This document shows positions 21,898-32,848 of a stretch of DNA of 64,000 nt, in pieces. Both the position numbers and the translations under genes were made by a program. Within the stretch, counting starts at the first letter, position 1, and each line of letters opens with the position of its first letter. The stretch is from Gordius sp. MW1 (lineage: Eukaryota; Nematomorpha; Gordioida; Gordea; Gordiidae): positions 20,274,001 to 20,338,000 of the forward strand of contig OZ038526.1 of NCBI GenBank assembly GCA_964036665.1. Direction: 5' to 3'. The notes beneath the pieces are model-generated. The model was not told the DNA's origin and made no database searches. It saw nothing but the letters and a program-made list of their open reading frames with translations.

Positions 21898-22262
21898 GAA
21901 TACTTAGCATAATATATTTATAAACCTAGCATTTAATTAAATACTTAGCATAATTTATTTAAATACTTAGAAAATAATTTAAATACTTGGCACATTTTAT
22001 TTAAATACTTAGCAATAATTTAAATACTTAGCATAATATATTTAAATATTTAGCATATATTTATATACTTTGCAAAACAATAAAATACTTAGCAAAATTT
22101 ATTTATTAGCAAATAAATAAAATACTTAGCATTTGAATTTAAAACTTAGCATTAATTTAAAAACTCAGCAAACGAATTAAATACTTAGCAAATGAATAAA
22201 ATACTTAGCAATGACGCTAAAAACACTTAGCAATTTGATTAAAATACTTGGCAAATAATTTG
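21898..22262 (-). repeat. Array of AATACTTAGCA motifs (right arm)
   Basis: About fifteen copies of ATACTTAGCA(A/T) spaced 15-30 bp, the inverse of the array at 12980-13405. Outside it (22250-22285) ATTTGTTGTAATTATTAT loosely mirrors the start of the left array. Confidence 0.75.
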
Positions 22263-22284
22263 TTGTAATTATTATGAGGCTCTC

Positions 22285-23050
22285 AGGAGCAGGCGCGTAG
22301 CCATGATTTTCACGAGGGGGGGGGGAGAAATCTGGCAAAAAAATTCCCCCCATTTTATTTGTGATTAAAAGTAAAAATTAAACAACTAAAAAGTCGGGCT
22401 CGCTGATGTGTTAAAAATTAGTTACGAGTAACACAATTTATTAGTAAAAATTTAGAAAGTTAAATAGGAGGTTTGTATAGTAACTACAAGGATTTTCTAA
22501 TCAAATATATTATCAATAAATATAATGCTTAGGTAACCATTTAAATCAAAAGTTATAGGTTATGGCAACTTAATCTCAAGATTAACTTTAAGATGATCTA
22601 TAATAAAATGTAATGATGCGAATATCCTAGTTGGTATGTTCATCACGCTCGCAAACAACTATGTTTTGTTATTAAATCATCTTTTAAAATAAATTTTTGT
22701 TAAACATACCTTTTTAACCGATTTTTATTCAATCAATATATATACATAGAAATTGTTTTAATAATAATTATGCCTACTCAATTAATTAGAAAAGAAAATA
22801 AATTTGATGTGTATATATTATATTAAATTTATCAGTAAAGAACTATGAAATTAATCATGGTTTTTATTAATTTGATTTAGATATATTTACAAGAGCGTAG
22901 CCAGGATTAAAACTAGACTCGGGAAATTATGGTTTAGGGAGGGGTAAAATAATAATTATTTGAAATTTTACACATTGTTATATTAAAATTTTAAAGAATT
23001 TTTGGATTTAAAGGGGGCATATGCCCTTCCTTGCTTCCCGCTGGCTACGT
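22285..23050. mobile_element. MITE relics with CGTAGCCA termini
   Basis: Ends resembling CGCGTAGCCATGATT (22289) and AGCGTAGCCAGGATT (22895) face an inverse end CCCGCTGGCTACG (23037-23049), each next to a G-rich or C-rich run. The sizes would be about 760 and 155 bp. The interior is AT-rich with no ORF. A target duplication is not clear. Confidence 0.45.
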
Positions 23051-23752
23051 AATGATTAATAACCACATATAGGAGTGTCGCAAGCAAATTAAAAGTTTAC
23101 ATTTAGCGCCATCTAGAGGCAATTTTAATTAGAGGCCATCTTTTTTAGAATGTAACTTGAAAATGATAGCAGACATCATAATGTTTTCGCTCTTATTAGA
23201 GCTCATCAGTATGCCATAGTTAATTTAGTCACATTCTATTCGAGATAGGTATATAAAAGGCCAAATTAGATCTATCGCATTCCTATGGTGATTACGGAAT
23301 AACCCTCATAATTATGGTAAATAGTTATTATATTAAATTTAAAATTAATTAATAAACTTTTTCAATATTTTAAAGGAGGTAATGAGCTTGATGATTTTTT
23401 TAAGTGACCAGGTTTAGTTTGAATTACTAAAAATTATATTAAAGTTTATGTTCAAAAAGAGTAGTTACATGATAGAATGGTTTATTTGTTTATGGGGAAC
23501 ATTTTGATTTCGAAATTTTAATAGACTTGAGACTAGTAAGTCATGCAAGAGCTTTAATTAATTAAAGTTAAGAGAAAAAATAAATAGTCATGGAAATAGT
23601 TTACTAAATGATGAGCATCTTGCTGACACAGGACTATGTATTTCTAAAATAATTATGTCTAAAGGTTATCTCTAAGACATATTGTTGGATATTTGCCTTC
23701 TACATCATAATATAGAAAGGGGACGTAAATTGAGATATTTAAGAAATTTGAT
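23051..23752. other. Unassigned AT-rich interval
   Basis: No gene recognised. Contains a TATA-like TATATAAAAGG (listed separately) and a TAGCGCCATCTAGAGGC stretch of the sort seen in many invertebrate repeats. Confidence 0.4.
23250..23260 (+). promoter_or_regulatory. TATA-box-like sequence
   Basis: TATATAAAAGG matches the TATAWAAG consensus and stands out in an otherwise unstructured stretch. No downstream ORF supports a promoter role, so it may be chance or a relic LTR promoter. Confidence 0.2.
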
Positions 23753-23990
23753 TTTTTGGTGTCCCGAACTGTCGAGGTCTGATGATTTTATTACATTTTG
23801 TCCGAGCCTGAGGTAAAACACTCTCAAGGTGGGCCCACAACCGAATACGTTTTCTTTATTAAATAATTCAAATCAATCGTGTAAGTAGCTTCGGAAACTC
23901 GTTTATTTAAAATTAAATACGAATATGTTATTTATATAAAATATAATTAAATTCGCTTCCTAATTATAATTAAAAATCATAATACACTTC
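23753..23990 (+). repeat. Dispersed repeat, copy A, with empty piggyBac target
   Basis: It is the reverse complement of 45543-45673 plus 46288-46410. In copy A the TTAA at 23859-23862 is intact; in copy B a 614-bp element is inserted there with duplication of TTAA. Noncoding. Confidence 0.8.
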
Positions 23991-23994
23991 AACA

Positions 23995-24220
23995 GTGGCG
24001 TACGCAAGGGGGTGGTTTTGGGGTTCAAACCACCCCCGCGGATTTCGGAAAAAATATTTTTTATTTTTTAATATCGCATTATATAATAAATATTATAAAA
24101 TGAGTGTTACTTATTTAACTATGAGCACTTATATTCTACAACCAGTGGCGTACGCAAGGGGAGGGGTTTGGGATTGAAACCTCACGCGGACAAAAATTTA
24201 TAAAACTTATTTAATATTTT
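23995..24220 (+). repeat. Two copies of a CAGTGGCGTACGCAAGGGG terminus
   Basis: The motif occurs at about 23993 and 24144, each followed by GGTTTGGG(G/A)TT(C/G)AAACC, then GCGGA. This is a common transposon-end sequence in invertebrates, with hAT-like CAGTGG start. Only left ends are present; the bodies are not identified. The second may belong with the repeat beginning at 24230. Confidence 0.5.
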
Positions 24221-24229
24221 TCCCCTTCT

Positions 24230-25165
24230 TAGAACGTCACTCAATTTTCTGCTCTTGCTTGTCATTTAACGATATTCCATGATCTAAACCTAATCCTAAG
24301 CATATTAAGTCTTTAACCGCTTCCGTTTGTGGAGAGAGCGCTAGCTTTCGTTTATCACACAATCCAGGGGAAATGCGCGCGTCGCTCATAGGGAACGCCC
24401 TATCTTGGTTTTCATTCTGCTTCTTATTTGTAATATGCATTTTGGTTTATAGGGAATGATATATTATTGATATTGGCCGCTTGGCTACCTACTATTTTTT
24501 ATGGTGCTAACATCTTGGTAAATTTAGCTTTGGTATAGACCGACTTGTATTGATAGGTCATTCTAGCACTTCCATTTCACTGCCGCTCCCTTAAAAGCTT
24601 AGAAGTTTTTAGTCTAATCCTTTATAAAGAACCTTGGCAAAAGGGTGGCCCCACCAGTAACAAACACAAAATTGGTTTTAGTTACCCAAGGTATAAGTTC
24701 TTGGATACTGAGAGTACACAAGCTCAACCACAATTACAAGGTATTTCTGACAACTTAGGAATTCAAAAAATCCTTAATTAATTTGAATATTGAAGTATCG
24801 AGTTTGTGCCTTTTTAAACTGATAATGGCTAAATCATTAATAAAAATTTCACTCTTTTTCGATCTGATATAAATTTTGAAAATTTTTTACAACTATCAAG
24901 TTATCCCTTTTTTTTCGAGTATATTTGTATTTTGATAAATCTACAATTTTTAACATTTTGAAACAAATAGTTATAAATTTCGCATAATATCATCAACCAT
25001 AATAAATTTACTCTATATAATTGAAAGTATAAATCGCCGTAAGAATTTTTTTAGTATGTTTTATTTCAAAGACTAGGTCAGCTTTTTCATGATAATGATT
25101 CTCATTAATAGGGCTTAAATTTGATGTGTTGTGTTTGAAATTTGAATTTGTATTAATAGTGTGCT
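24230..25165 (-). repeat. Uninterrupted copy of the Helitron target repeat
   Basis: It is the reverse complement of 3268-3561 joined to 10058-10690. The junction sequence (minus strand) TATATCAGATCGAAAAAGAG equals the two Helitron flanks joined at A/T apart from two differences. It carries a minus-strand coding-like remnant at 24440-24237 shared with the other copy. No family recognised. Confidence 0.8.
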
Positions 25166-26869
25166 TATTCTTTACAATACTTATCAGTGTCTGTATTTGT
25201 AAAATATAGCTTTTCATCTGCGCTATTCTATAGAAATTTTATATAAATTATATTGATAAATATTGTTTTATTAAGAAGCAAAAAAATTTTCTGAGTAACC
25301 GATGTAACTAGTTTCTATAAGTAAGTAACTGGAACTTTATTCAGTTACTTTAAAATTATTCACTCAGTTAGTTAGTTATTTTTGAAACGGTGAAAATTAA
25401 CTTGACATAAACATTTTTATGAAGAAAATATATTTTACTTTCTAAATTATTATATAAATTGCTAAATACGCCTTTGGATTTTGAAAAAATCGAATATTTT
25501 TTATTCGATTCAAATTTTAAAAAAATTGATTTAAGATTCGTCGAATATTAAAATAGGTATTCAACTTTGTTTCGACAAAGATTTTTTTTATCTACTACTG
25601 TTGAATTTTCAAGACAAAGAGAAGGGATGTGTGGTAAGGGGGGTATTGTCTTTGTATTTTCGGGAGCACCTATACGCTTTCGGATGGGGGCTAAGGGAGG
25701 GGAGTATCTGGTCACTAGCGTTTGCTTGTTTAGAAATCAATTTTTCACATTTATTTATTCATCGCAATTACGACACAGAATTATCGTCGATAATATTATA
25801 AAGTTTGAGACAGATATATACACGGCGTTGCGTGGGAGGGAATTGTGGGACGACAAATTATAAGGCTGGTGAAGGCAATATTCTCCTTACCAGTCCCGAC
25901 AACTATGAGGTGTGGGGGATTTATCTTTAAACAGAGATAAGGTCTCGGGGAATTTATTTGGGTATTATTAAGTATGATATATTACGGGAACTAATTTCTA
26001 TTGAGATAAATACAGAGGAAATCCAAGTTCTGGTTTGTATCGATTTCCCCCTGGTTTTTCTTTATCATTGAAACTTCTTTGCTTCTTTGACCTGTTTTTC
26101 CTCACCAACTTTTGATGAATGGTCCTCCACTTTCAAGGGTTTGGCATCCTTCTGACAGTTTTAGTTCTCTGCTCCGTTTCTCGGGCCAATTATTTATTTA
26201 TAGGCTGTCAAATCCCAAGGTTTGGCTGTATCTTTGCTTTATTTCCATACCAACTCGTTATTTATTGCCTGGCAGATCCCGATTAGATTTTTGGCAACCT
26301 TCTTACGTCCTTAGATCACTTTTCGGAGCCAATTGCACGGTTCAACAAGAAAAATCAACCGGCAAACTGGCAGATTCTGGTAGAGATTTTTACTGTGAAC
26401 ACAAATATGTTTTTAGTTTTTTCCCTATGCGTCAAGTTTTTTAGATATTCGCTGTCAAAGTTGCCAAAAACGTGATTTTAGCGTTTTTCAAACGTCAATA
26501 ACTTGCAAATTAGTTGGTAAAAATTTATTTAATAGATTTAATTCGTAGATATATGGTAGAGGAATGTATTCACAATTTTTTTTTATCCTACCACTTTTAC
26601 TTTTTAAATTATATACAAAATTAATTAATCGATCTTGGGCCCGCTGTTTGAGGCTCTGAACTCTATGAGTTATCCTCAATGTTTAAAGTGGCATTAGTGA
26701 TAAATTTATTTGGTGGCCTGATTGAAAATGATCAAAAGTAAATATGTCGTTTAAGTGATATTTTGTTTCTATAAAGGTCAAGTTTATTTTTGGGTAAAAG
26801 GTAAGGTGTGGCATAAGGCCAAATTTAGATTTTTTATTTTTCACCCGTTTGAATAAATGTTAATGGTGT
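25166..26869. other. Interval with two unrecognised ORFs
   Basis: 25567-25863 (98 codons, plus) and 26112-26444 (110 codons, plus) are the longest ORFs. Neither has a motif, signal peptide or neighbour that suggests a function. Base composition there is closer to 40% GC than the flanks, which hints at former coding or LTR sequence. A hairpin-like pair CTGGTGAAGG / CCTTACCAG is at 25863-25893. I cannot assign an element. Confidence 0.25.
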
Positions 26870-27400
26870 ATCTACGCCGTCCCCCCCCCCCTTCCCCCGT
26901 TTAAGGATTAGTTTAATTATAAGTCTATTCTGTATAACTAGTTTTAGCCGCCTATGGCGGGTTTTAGTCGTTTATGATAAATATTTAATTTACCCCTCCC
27001 CTTTCTAGTTTTATTACCCTTCAAGTTAAAAAAAGAAGTTATTGCTTGTCACGCAGTTCCTATCTCCCCATCCTTATTATTGTTGTCAGCGCGTTATACG
27101 ATGATCGCGTTGGTTTGATATAATTCCCCTCCCCATCGAGATGGTATCGTTGATATTTTTATCTCCCCATTATTGTTGTTTACATCGTCAATCCCCCCCC
27201 CCGATCATATTGTATTATTTACCACCTTATCGCTATTATGGTGTGTAATCAACGCGCGGTACAATACTATTGTTTACTTACTCACGTCTTCAATTCCCCC
27301 CCCCCCGATCTTGTTATTGATATCTCATCAGTCATCACTATTTAAATGGAAACATTCACACTTATTGATTGATAACTTATTATTCGTTTGATTAAAGAAA
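26870..27400 (+). repeat. C-rich, LTR-like relic
   Basis: Several C runs (26880, 27186, 27296) alternate with CGATC and TATTATTGTTGTTTAC stretches that resemble, in diverged form, the LTR at 35384 (C-run, then GATCGTTGTTGTTACC). It may be an old relative of that LTR. No boundaries or target duplication are visible. Confidence 0.25.
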
Positions 27401-27539
27401 TCAGTATTTAGCATGTAAAAAATTTTGATTGCAAAATTTCATGTCCCTCCTGGGACATGATAATGTTTATTATATAATAAAATGAAAAAATAATAGAAAA
27501 TCAATATATTATAGATAATATAACAAATATAAATTATTA

Positions 27540-27631
27540 TGAAAAAAATGGGGGGGGGGCCGCAAACAAATTATAAAATATTTGGGGGGCCGCGTGTATA
27601 AAAAGGTTAAGAACCACTGATATAGAGTATA
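27540..27631 (-). mobile_element. Single end of a hAT-like MITE
   Basis: GGGGGGCCGCGTG then AAAAGGTTAAGAACCACTG at 27585-27630 reads on the minus strand as CAGTGGTTCTTAACCTTTTT, a widespread hAT-type terminus. The opposite end is not found. Confidence 0.45.
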
Positions 27632-28379
27632 GTAATTTTTGTAGATTAAATTATTTTCATTGGTAATTCACATCACTTGTAAGTTACCCTTTTTTTTTAT
27701 TGATAATGGTCGCTGGACGACCGAAATATCTAAACCCATTTCCACCCTCGCATTTTATCAATCCTAAACTACCATTATTGGAAACTAACTTTATAAATCT
27801 TTCTTTTGTTCATATGGTAACATTTCAAAATGCCAAACGTGAGGTTCGCCAATCAAATTACTCATTGCGCAAGCGCTTAATTTCGATATGATTGAATTTG
27901 AATTCTCTAGAAAGCAAACTTATACTCATTCTCATTGCTGACGAGTATGAATATACAAAAGCATAGGCAAAAATAATCAATCATACTACCGTTGTAGGGA
28001 GAAAGATTGTATTAGGAGAGGCATATAGCAAAATGCCAAATTTAATATAACACGTCAACACTCAGCAATACCTCATAAAAGTATAATTATTTATTACTAA
28101 ACTTGTAGCTTATCCCAATTTCGAAAAAAATACAGATAATTTAATCTTGAAATAAGTCCATTTCAAACTCTTGCACCACAATTAATTTCTCGGTCACCAC
28201 TGCAAACACTTAACATGCAAAACATTACTAGTAAGTTAATAATCAAACATTAGGTGTTATATGAAACCTATTTTAGGATTTATAAGGCATGTATGATCTA
28301 ATTTAAATAATAGCCCTACAACTATTAAAACATCTCAGAATGGTAAGTCTAATGAATTAGATTAGTAACATATTTTTAG
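27632..28379. other. Interval upstream of MULE-like gene
   Basis: A plus-strand ORF at 27700-27891 (63 codons, containing AGRPKYLNPFPPSHF) is not recognised. Splice-like signals (TACTA/gtaagt near 28230, ttttag/G at 28276, AATG/gtaagt at 28342) suggest further exons of the downstream gene, but the reading frames between them contain stops, so no exon is called. Confidence 0.3.
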
Positions 28380-28573
28380 GCAATACTTCTTGTCATGAAA
28401 ACAGTTACAATAACCCTATTCTTAAAAATGTTTCAAACATAACCTTTCCTCAAAATGGTAAGTCTAATGAATTAGAATACATAACTAATTTTTAGGCAAT
28501 ACTTCTTGTCATGAAAACAGTTACAATAACCTTATTCTTGAAAATGTTTCAAACATCACCACACCCCTTGATA
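28380..28573 (+). repeat. Tandem exon duplication, 116-bp period
   Basis: The 78-bp exon plus 38-bp intron (28380-28495) is repeated at 28496. The exon length is a multiple of three, so the duplication keeps the frame. Five of the 26 residues differ between the copies. Confidence 0.75.
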
Positions 28574-29154
28574 GTAAAATTAAGCTTCAAACCTAAATAA
28601 CTATAAAATTATTTTTAGGCTCTAGACTAGGTGCAGAAATATTCTTAAATATATATTTATCTAATTCAGGGTGTTTGTTCCACTTTTCCCAAGCCATTTT
28701 TAGAAGGTAAGGGACTGAGGGAATACGAACCGAGTACGATAATGATCCTTATTTCAAAATGTTGGTTCGACGAACTCTAGCTTTGCCTTTCCTAAAGAAG
28801 ACTGATGTGAAGGGCGTGTTTGAAAGGATAATTAATGATCCTATTGTATTATCCAACGTTCAAATGAGAAATTTTGTTGTGTATATACACAATACATGGG
28901 TCTGGCCTACAGCCACTTTTCCCTACGAAATTTGGCAAAGGATCAATGCAACAGGGCCCCAAACAAATAATCATTTGGAAGGGTGCCACAATAGCATTAA
29001 GATCCTTGTAAGCCAGGCTCATCCAGTAATCTATGACTTTATTAATTGTTTGATAGAACACCAAGGTAAAACAGATACCTATCTGTTACATATTGGGCAA
29101 GTAAAGCAAGTTTTTTCTATAAATAAAAAATATGATAATATTAATGGAATATAA
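28380..29154 (+). pseudogene. MULE-type transposase remnant with duplicated 5' exon
   Basis: The main exon (28619-29154) reads CLFHFSQAIFRR, an in-frame TAA, then YDNDPYFKMLVRRTLALPFL, WVWPTATFPYEIW and TNNHLEGCHNSIK, which is the order of the C-terminal part of MULE transposases and related FLYWCH-domain proteins. The catalytic upstream part is missing. Two 78-bp exons (28380-28457, 28496-28573) with GT-AG borders and introns of 38 and 45 bp splice in phase into it, encoding the same 26-residue unit (NTSCHENSYNN...). The in-frame stop and the missing N-terminal half argue for a pseudogene, although a host-derived gene cannot be excluded. A palindromic piggyBac inserted just downstream at 29183. 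Confidence 0.65.
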
Positions 29155-31105
29155 AACGTCTGACACAAAATTACCTTATTAACCCTTCATTCACCTTTCA
29201 TTTTTACATCATTCGTTCGGATTTTTGGGTCTATATGACCCATAACTTTAAATCGCTACAATTTCTAAAGTACTAGGAGTTAAAATTTAAAATTTTAGAC
29301 ATATATTAAATGATCTTTTGCCAATAATTTGAGCTCTTAAATTTATATTTTTGTTCATAACTTTTTATTTTAGCGCTAATTATAACCGACCCGGTAAAAT
29401 TTTAAATTATTTTTCACTGTCTATACTAAATTTTACTTTAACAAAAATCTATCCAATATTTTTAGATATTTTTTACATATTTTTAAAATATAGACTTGAA
29501 GCAAAAAAAACAAAAAAAAATTATTTAAAATAAATAATGCGAAATATAGATATTTCGGTTTAAATACCATCAACATTAAATTTACATATTTTTTCATCAA
29601 AATATTGGCTAAGTTTAAATTTATATATTTTTGAAAATAATTTAATTTAAGATATAATTTTTTTTCATTGATTAATATAATTTTCCTCTTTAATTTAAAC
29701 CATTAATATAGTTTCTAGCCCTCTTAGTTTTTGTTTTATAAAGTTTTAATGGGGCGCAATTTTTTTGAAGAATTTTTAACAGTGTAACACTTAATTTTTC
29801 AATAAAGCCCTAAAAGCAATTTTTAAAAATTAAACTTTTATATTATTTGGAAGTTGCACACAATTAATTTTACAATTTATTGTTTATTCAATAATATTAT
29901 CAGCGTCCTTACAATGCAAACATGTCAGATACATATGAGTTTTACAAATATATTTTTTACAAATAGCGCAATAAGTGCTATGTTTGTTTTGATTTTGACA
30001 TAATTTGCAACGACCTCTAGCTTTTTGGGGGGGCGATGAGTGAACGTCCTTTGTACCCAAGAGTTGATGAATCAATAGTTTGGTTTTGTACCTCAAAGAA
30101 GGTAGAGACAATCGATCAATCAAAAAAGGCTTTATTAATTCTAATGCCAATTCTTTTAAAAACTTGCTCCTCGTTAGTTTTACACCACTATTTGCCAGAT
30201 AAATTATTTGGGAATTTATTCCAGCCACATTGAGTATATGAAAAAATACCGTCAAAGGCCATCGTCTAGAAATTCTAGACACAGAATAGCTTGAAGCCAT
30301 CTGATCAACTGTATCAACGCCTCCTTTAGTTGCATTGTAGAAGGTGACGATTTCCGGTTTTAGGTGATTTGATAAATCATTATTATAATTAAAATGGAAA
30401 GAAGATAGCAACAAGACATTTTTGTTTTTTTTGGGACGTAGGATAAAAGAGTTTTATTGTGTTTAAATCCAAATATTGTAGAAGGTGCCGGTCTTGATTT
30501 AATAATTAGAAATTCGGAGGGTATTTCTCTCTTATTTTTTTTTAAAGTCCCCACTAATGTTAAATTATGATTATAATACAAGGTGTCAACTAGTTGACAA
30601 CTAGTGTACCAGTTGTCAACAGTAATATTGCGGCCACTTTTTGAAATGGGCGTCACGAGCCTTTCGACTATATCGGAGGCTTTAAAGCTTATTTTGAAGG
30701 GCCCCTCGGGTTGGCAGCCCGTGAAAATCTCCATATTCAGGGTATAAAAAGTTTTGGCGCAACACATGGCAAAGAATTTTATGCCATATTTATTTGGTTT
30801 ATTAGGGAGGTATTGCCTAAAGCAGCACCTCCCTCTAAAACCTGGCAGCATTTCGTCAATTGTGAGGTATTCGGAGGGGGTATAATTTTGGATGCAATTT
30901 TTAACAAAAGCTTCAAAAACAAATCGGATATGGGTTGCTTTATCCGTGATTTTTCTAGCAGCTCTTGTTTCACTATCATCAAATCTTATCATCTTTAATA
31001 ATGACTCAAATCTTTTTTGAGGCATGGTGGCTCTAAATATGCTGGGTCCTAGGCCTTTCAAACTCCAAAAATCTTTGAGGTTTTGATGGTTGGCCTTATA
31101 TACAC

Positions 31106-31165
31106 CTATATAAAAAATTTATGTAAATTAAATAAGTAGAAAAATTTTATTAAATCAATTATTAC
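31106..31165 (-). other. Intron 2 of left piggyBac transposase
   Basis: 60 bp, GTAATAATTG...TATATAG. Its removal joins LFLLG to VYKANHQNLKDFW, restoring the family-typical segment. The right copy has the identical intron. Confidence 0.85.
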
Positions 31166-31429
31166 CTAACAAAAATAAAAGTCCTAAAAATGCATCCAAT
31201 TCTTTAGAAGAAACTAATGGACCTTCATTAGTTTGCTGGAATTTTTCGTTGGTAAATTTTATAATTTCCTCAAGTATATTCGTTGAAACAAACAATTTAA
31301 AACAATCTACATAGGAAGTTGCACCCCTAGCTATTGGTTTCACCCCTGGAAGGTGTAGCACTATATTACATTTCCGCGTTCTGATGGTTTTCATGGGGAA
31401 ATTAGAGTCCCATTTTGTCTTATCCTTCC

Positions 31430-31526
31430 CTGAGAATAAAAAAAATATTGATAGTCATAACTTAACTATAAAATAAAGTTTTGACAATTTTTTATTTGTT
31501 TTAATTTATATATCATGTCTAAATAC
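31430..31526 (-). other. Intron 1 of left piggyBac transposase
   Basis: 97 bp, GTATTTAGACATG...TTCTCAG. It joins the acidic N-terminal exon to KDKTKWDSNFP. The same intron is present in the right copy (98 bp). Confidence 0.8.
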
Positions 31527-31798
31527 CATAATAATATTTTCCCCCGCCTAAACTTGGCTCTCCTTCATCTAACTCCGATTCAGATTCACAACTACTAATA
31601 GATAAACAGTCATCAGTATCACTTTCTGAGCTACCTAAAAATCTTAAAAACCAAAAAAACATGTTACTTCCCCAATCAGAATCTTCAAAAATATCCGAAA
31701 TTTTAAAAGATTCCATGTGAAAAGAAAAAAAGAAATACGCGGGAACAAATCAGCTGCTAAATATTGGCATGGATAAATTCCACGAGGAAACAAAAAGT

Positions 31799-32155
31799 CA
31801 AATTTAAAATCGTCATAATTTACAAAATATATGAGCTAGAGAAAAATTTATTTTTTCGATATCATTTGGGTATTAGTTTTTATCATTTAAGCAAAAAAAA
31901 AATTTTTTTTTGAAAAAAAAAATATCCTCCGTTCGCTTTAGGGGTCAATATGACCCAAGACGTTCAAAAAACCATGATATATTTAGAACCAATCGGTGAA
32001 AACTAACCAAAATTTGCAGAGTTGTAATATGATAAAATTTGTTAAGCTACTGAAAAATCTGAAGCTCTATGTTCATTACTTTTTTTTTCTTGCATGTTTT
32101 TAGAAAGGCTTGGGTCATATTGACCCAAAAAGGCTTTTTGGGTCAATATGACCCA
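31799..32155. other. Spacer of the piggyBac palindrome with three GGGTC hairpins
   Basis: Unique AT-rich spacer with palindromes GGGTCAATATGACCC (31943-31957), GGGTCATATTGACCC (about 32111-32125) and GGGTCAATATGACCC (about 32139-32153). The same kind of palindrome, GGGTCTATATGACCC, sits about 50 bp inside each outer end. The spacer must contain the divergent promoters of the two transposase genes. No second terminal repeat is present. Confidence 0.8.
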
Positions 32156-32427
32156 ACTTTTTGTTTCCTCGTGGAATTTATCCATGCCAATATTTAGCAG
32201 CTGATTTGTTCCCGCGTATTTCTTTTTTTCTTTTCACATGGAATCTTTTAAAATTTCGGATATTTTTGAAGATTCTGATTGGGGAAGTAACATTTTTTTT
32301 TGGTTTTTAAGATTTTTAGGTAGCTCAGAAAGTGGTACTGATGACTGTTTATCTATTAGTAGTTGTGAATCTGAATCGGAGTTAGATGAAGGAGAGCCAA
32401 GTTTAGGCGGGGGAAAATATTATTATG

Positions 32428-32525
32428 GTATTTAGACATGATATATAAATTAAAACAAATAAAAAAATTGTCAAAACTTTATTTTATAGTTAAGTTATGA
32501 CTATCAATATTTTTTTTATTCTCAG
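32428..32525 (+). other. Intron 1 of right piggyBac transposase
   Basis: 98 bp, GT...TTCTCAG, one base longer than the left copy's because of a T-run difference. Confidence 0.8.
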
Positions 32526-32788
32526 GGAAGGATAAGACAAAATGGGACTCTAATTTCCCCATGAAAACCATCAGAACGCGGAAATGTAATATAGTGCTAC
32601 ACCTTCCAGGGGTGAAACCAATAGCTAGGGGTGCAACTTCCTATGTAGATTGTTTTAAATTGTTTGTTTCAACGAATATACTTGAGGAAATTATAAAATT
32701 TACCAACGAAAAATTCCAGCAAACTAATGAAGGTCCATTAGTTTCTTCTAAAGAATTGGATGCAATTTAGGACTTTTATTTTTGTTAG

Positions 32789-32848
32789 GTAATAATTGAT
32801 TTAATAAAATTTTTCTACTTATTTAATTTACATAAATTTTTTATATAG
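32789..32848 (+). other. Intron 2 of right piggyBac transposase
   Basis: 60 bp, GTAATAATTG...TATATAG, matching the left copy. Confidence 0.85.

Larger units (their letters stand above)
29884..31716 (-). pseudogene. piggyBac transposase, left copy (1-nt frame defect)
   Basis: Exons on the minus strand: 31716-31527, 31429-31166 and 31105-29884, with GT-AG introns of 97 and 60 bp. The product is about 558 residues if one base is allowed for, near the usual piggyBac length. The acidic N-terminus (MESFKISDIFED...) is followed by the DDE/DDD core: Asp in YLTIDEMLPGFRG, Asp in ITVDNWYTSCQL, Asp in GGVDTVDQM. The C-terminus has a Cys-rich zinc finger (CKLCQ, CAICKKYIC, CLHC). The only break I see is in a run of A at 30425-30432 (plus-strand T): 8 residues where 9 are needed, so the frame stops after MIYQIT. 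The defect could be real or an assembly error in a homopolymer. The enzyme cuts and rejoins at TTAA. Confidence 0.9.

Noticed and set aside
25861-25900. tRNA-like hairpin
   Set aside because: No anticodon arm or T-loop consensus can be folded from the sequence around it.
30711-30998. 95-codon ORF antisense to piggyBac (and its mirror 33243-32956)
   Set aside because: Antisense shadow of the transposase catalytic region, duplicated only because the arms are.
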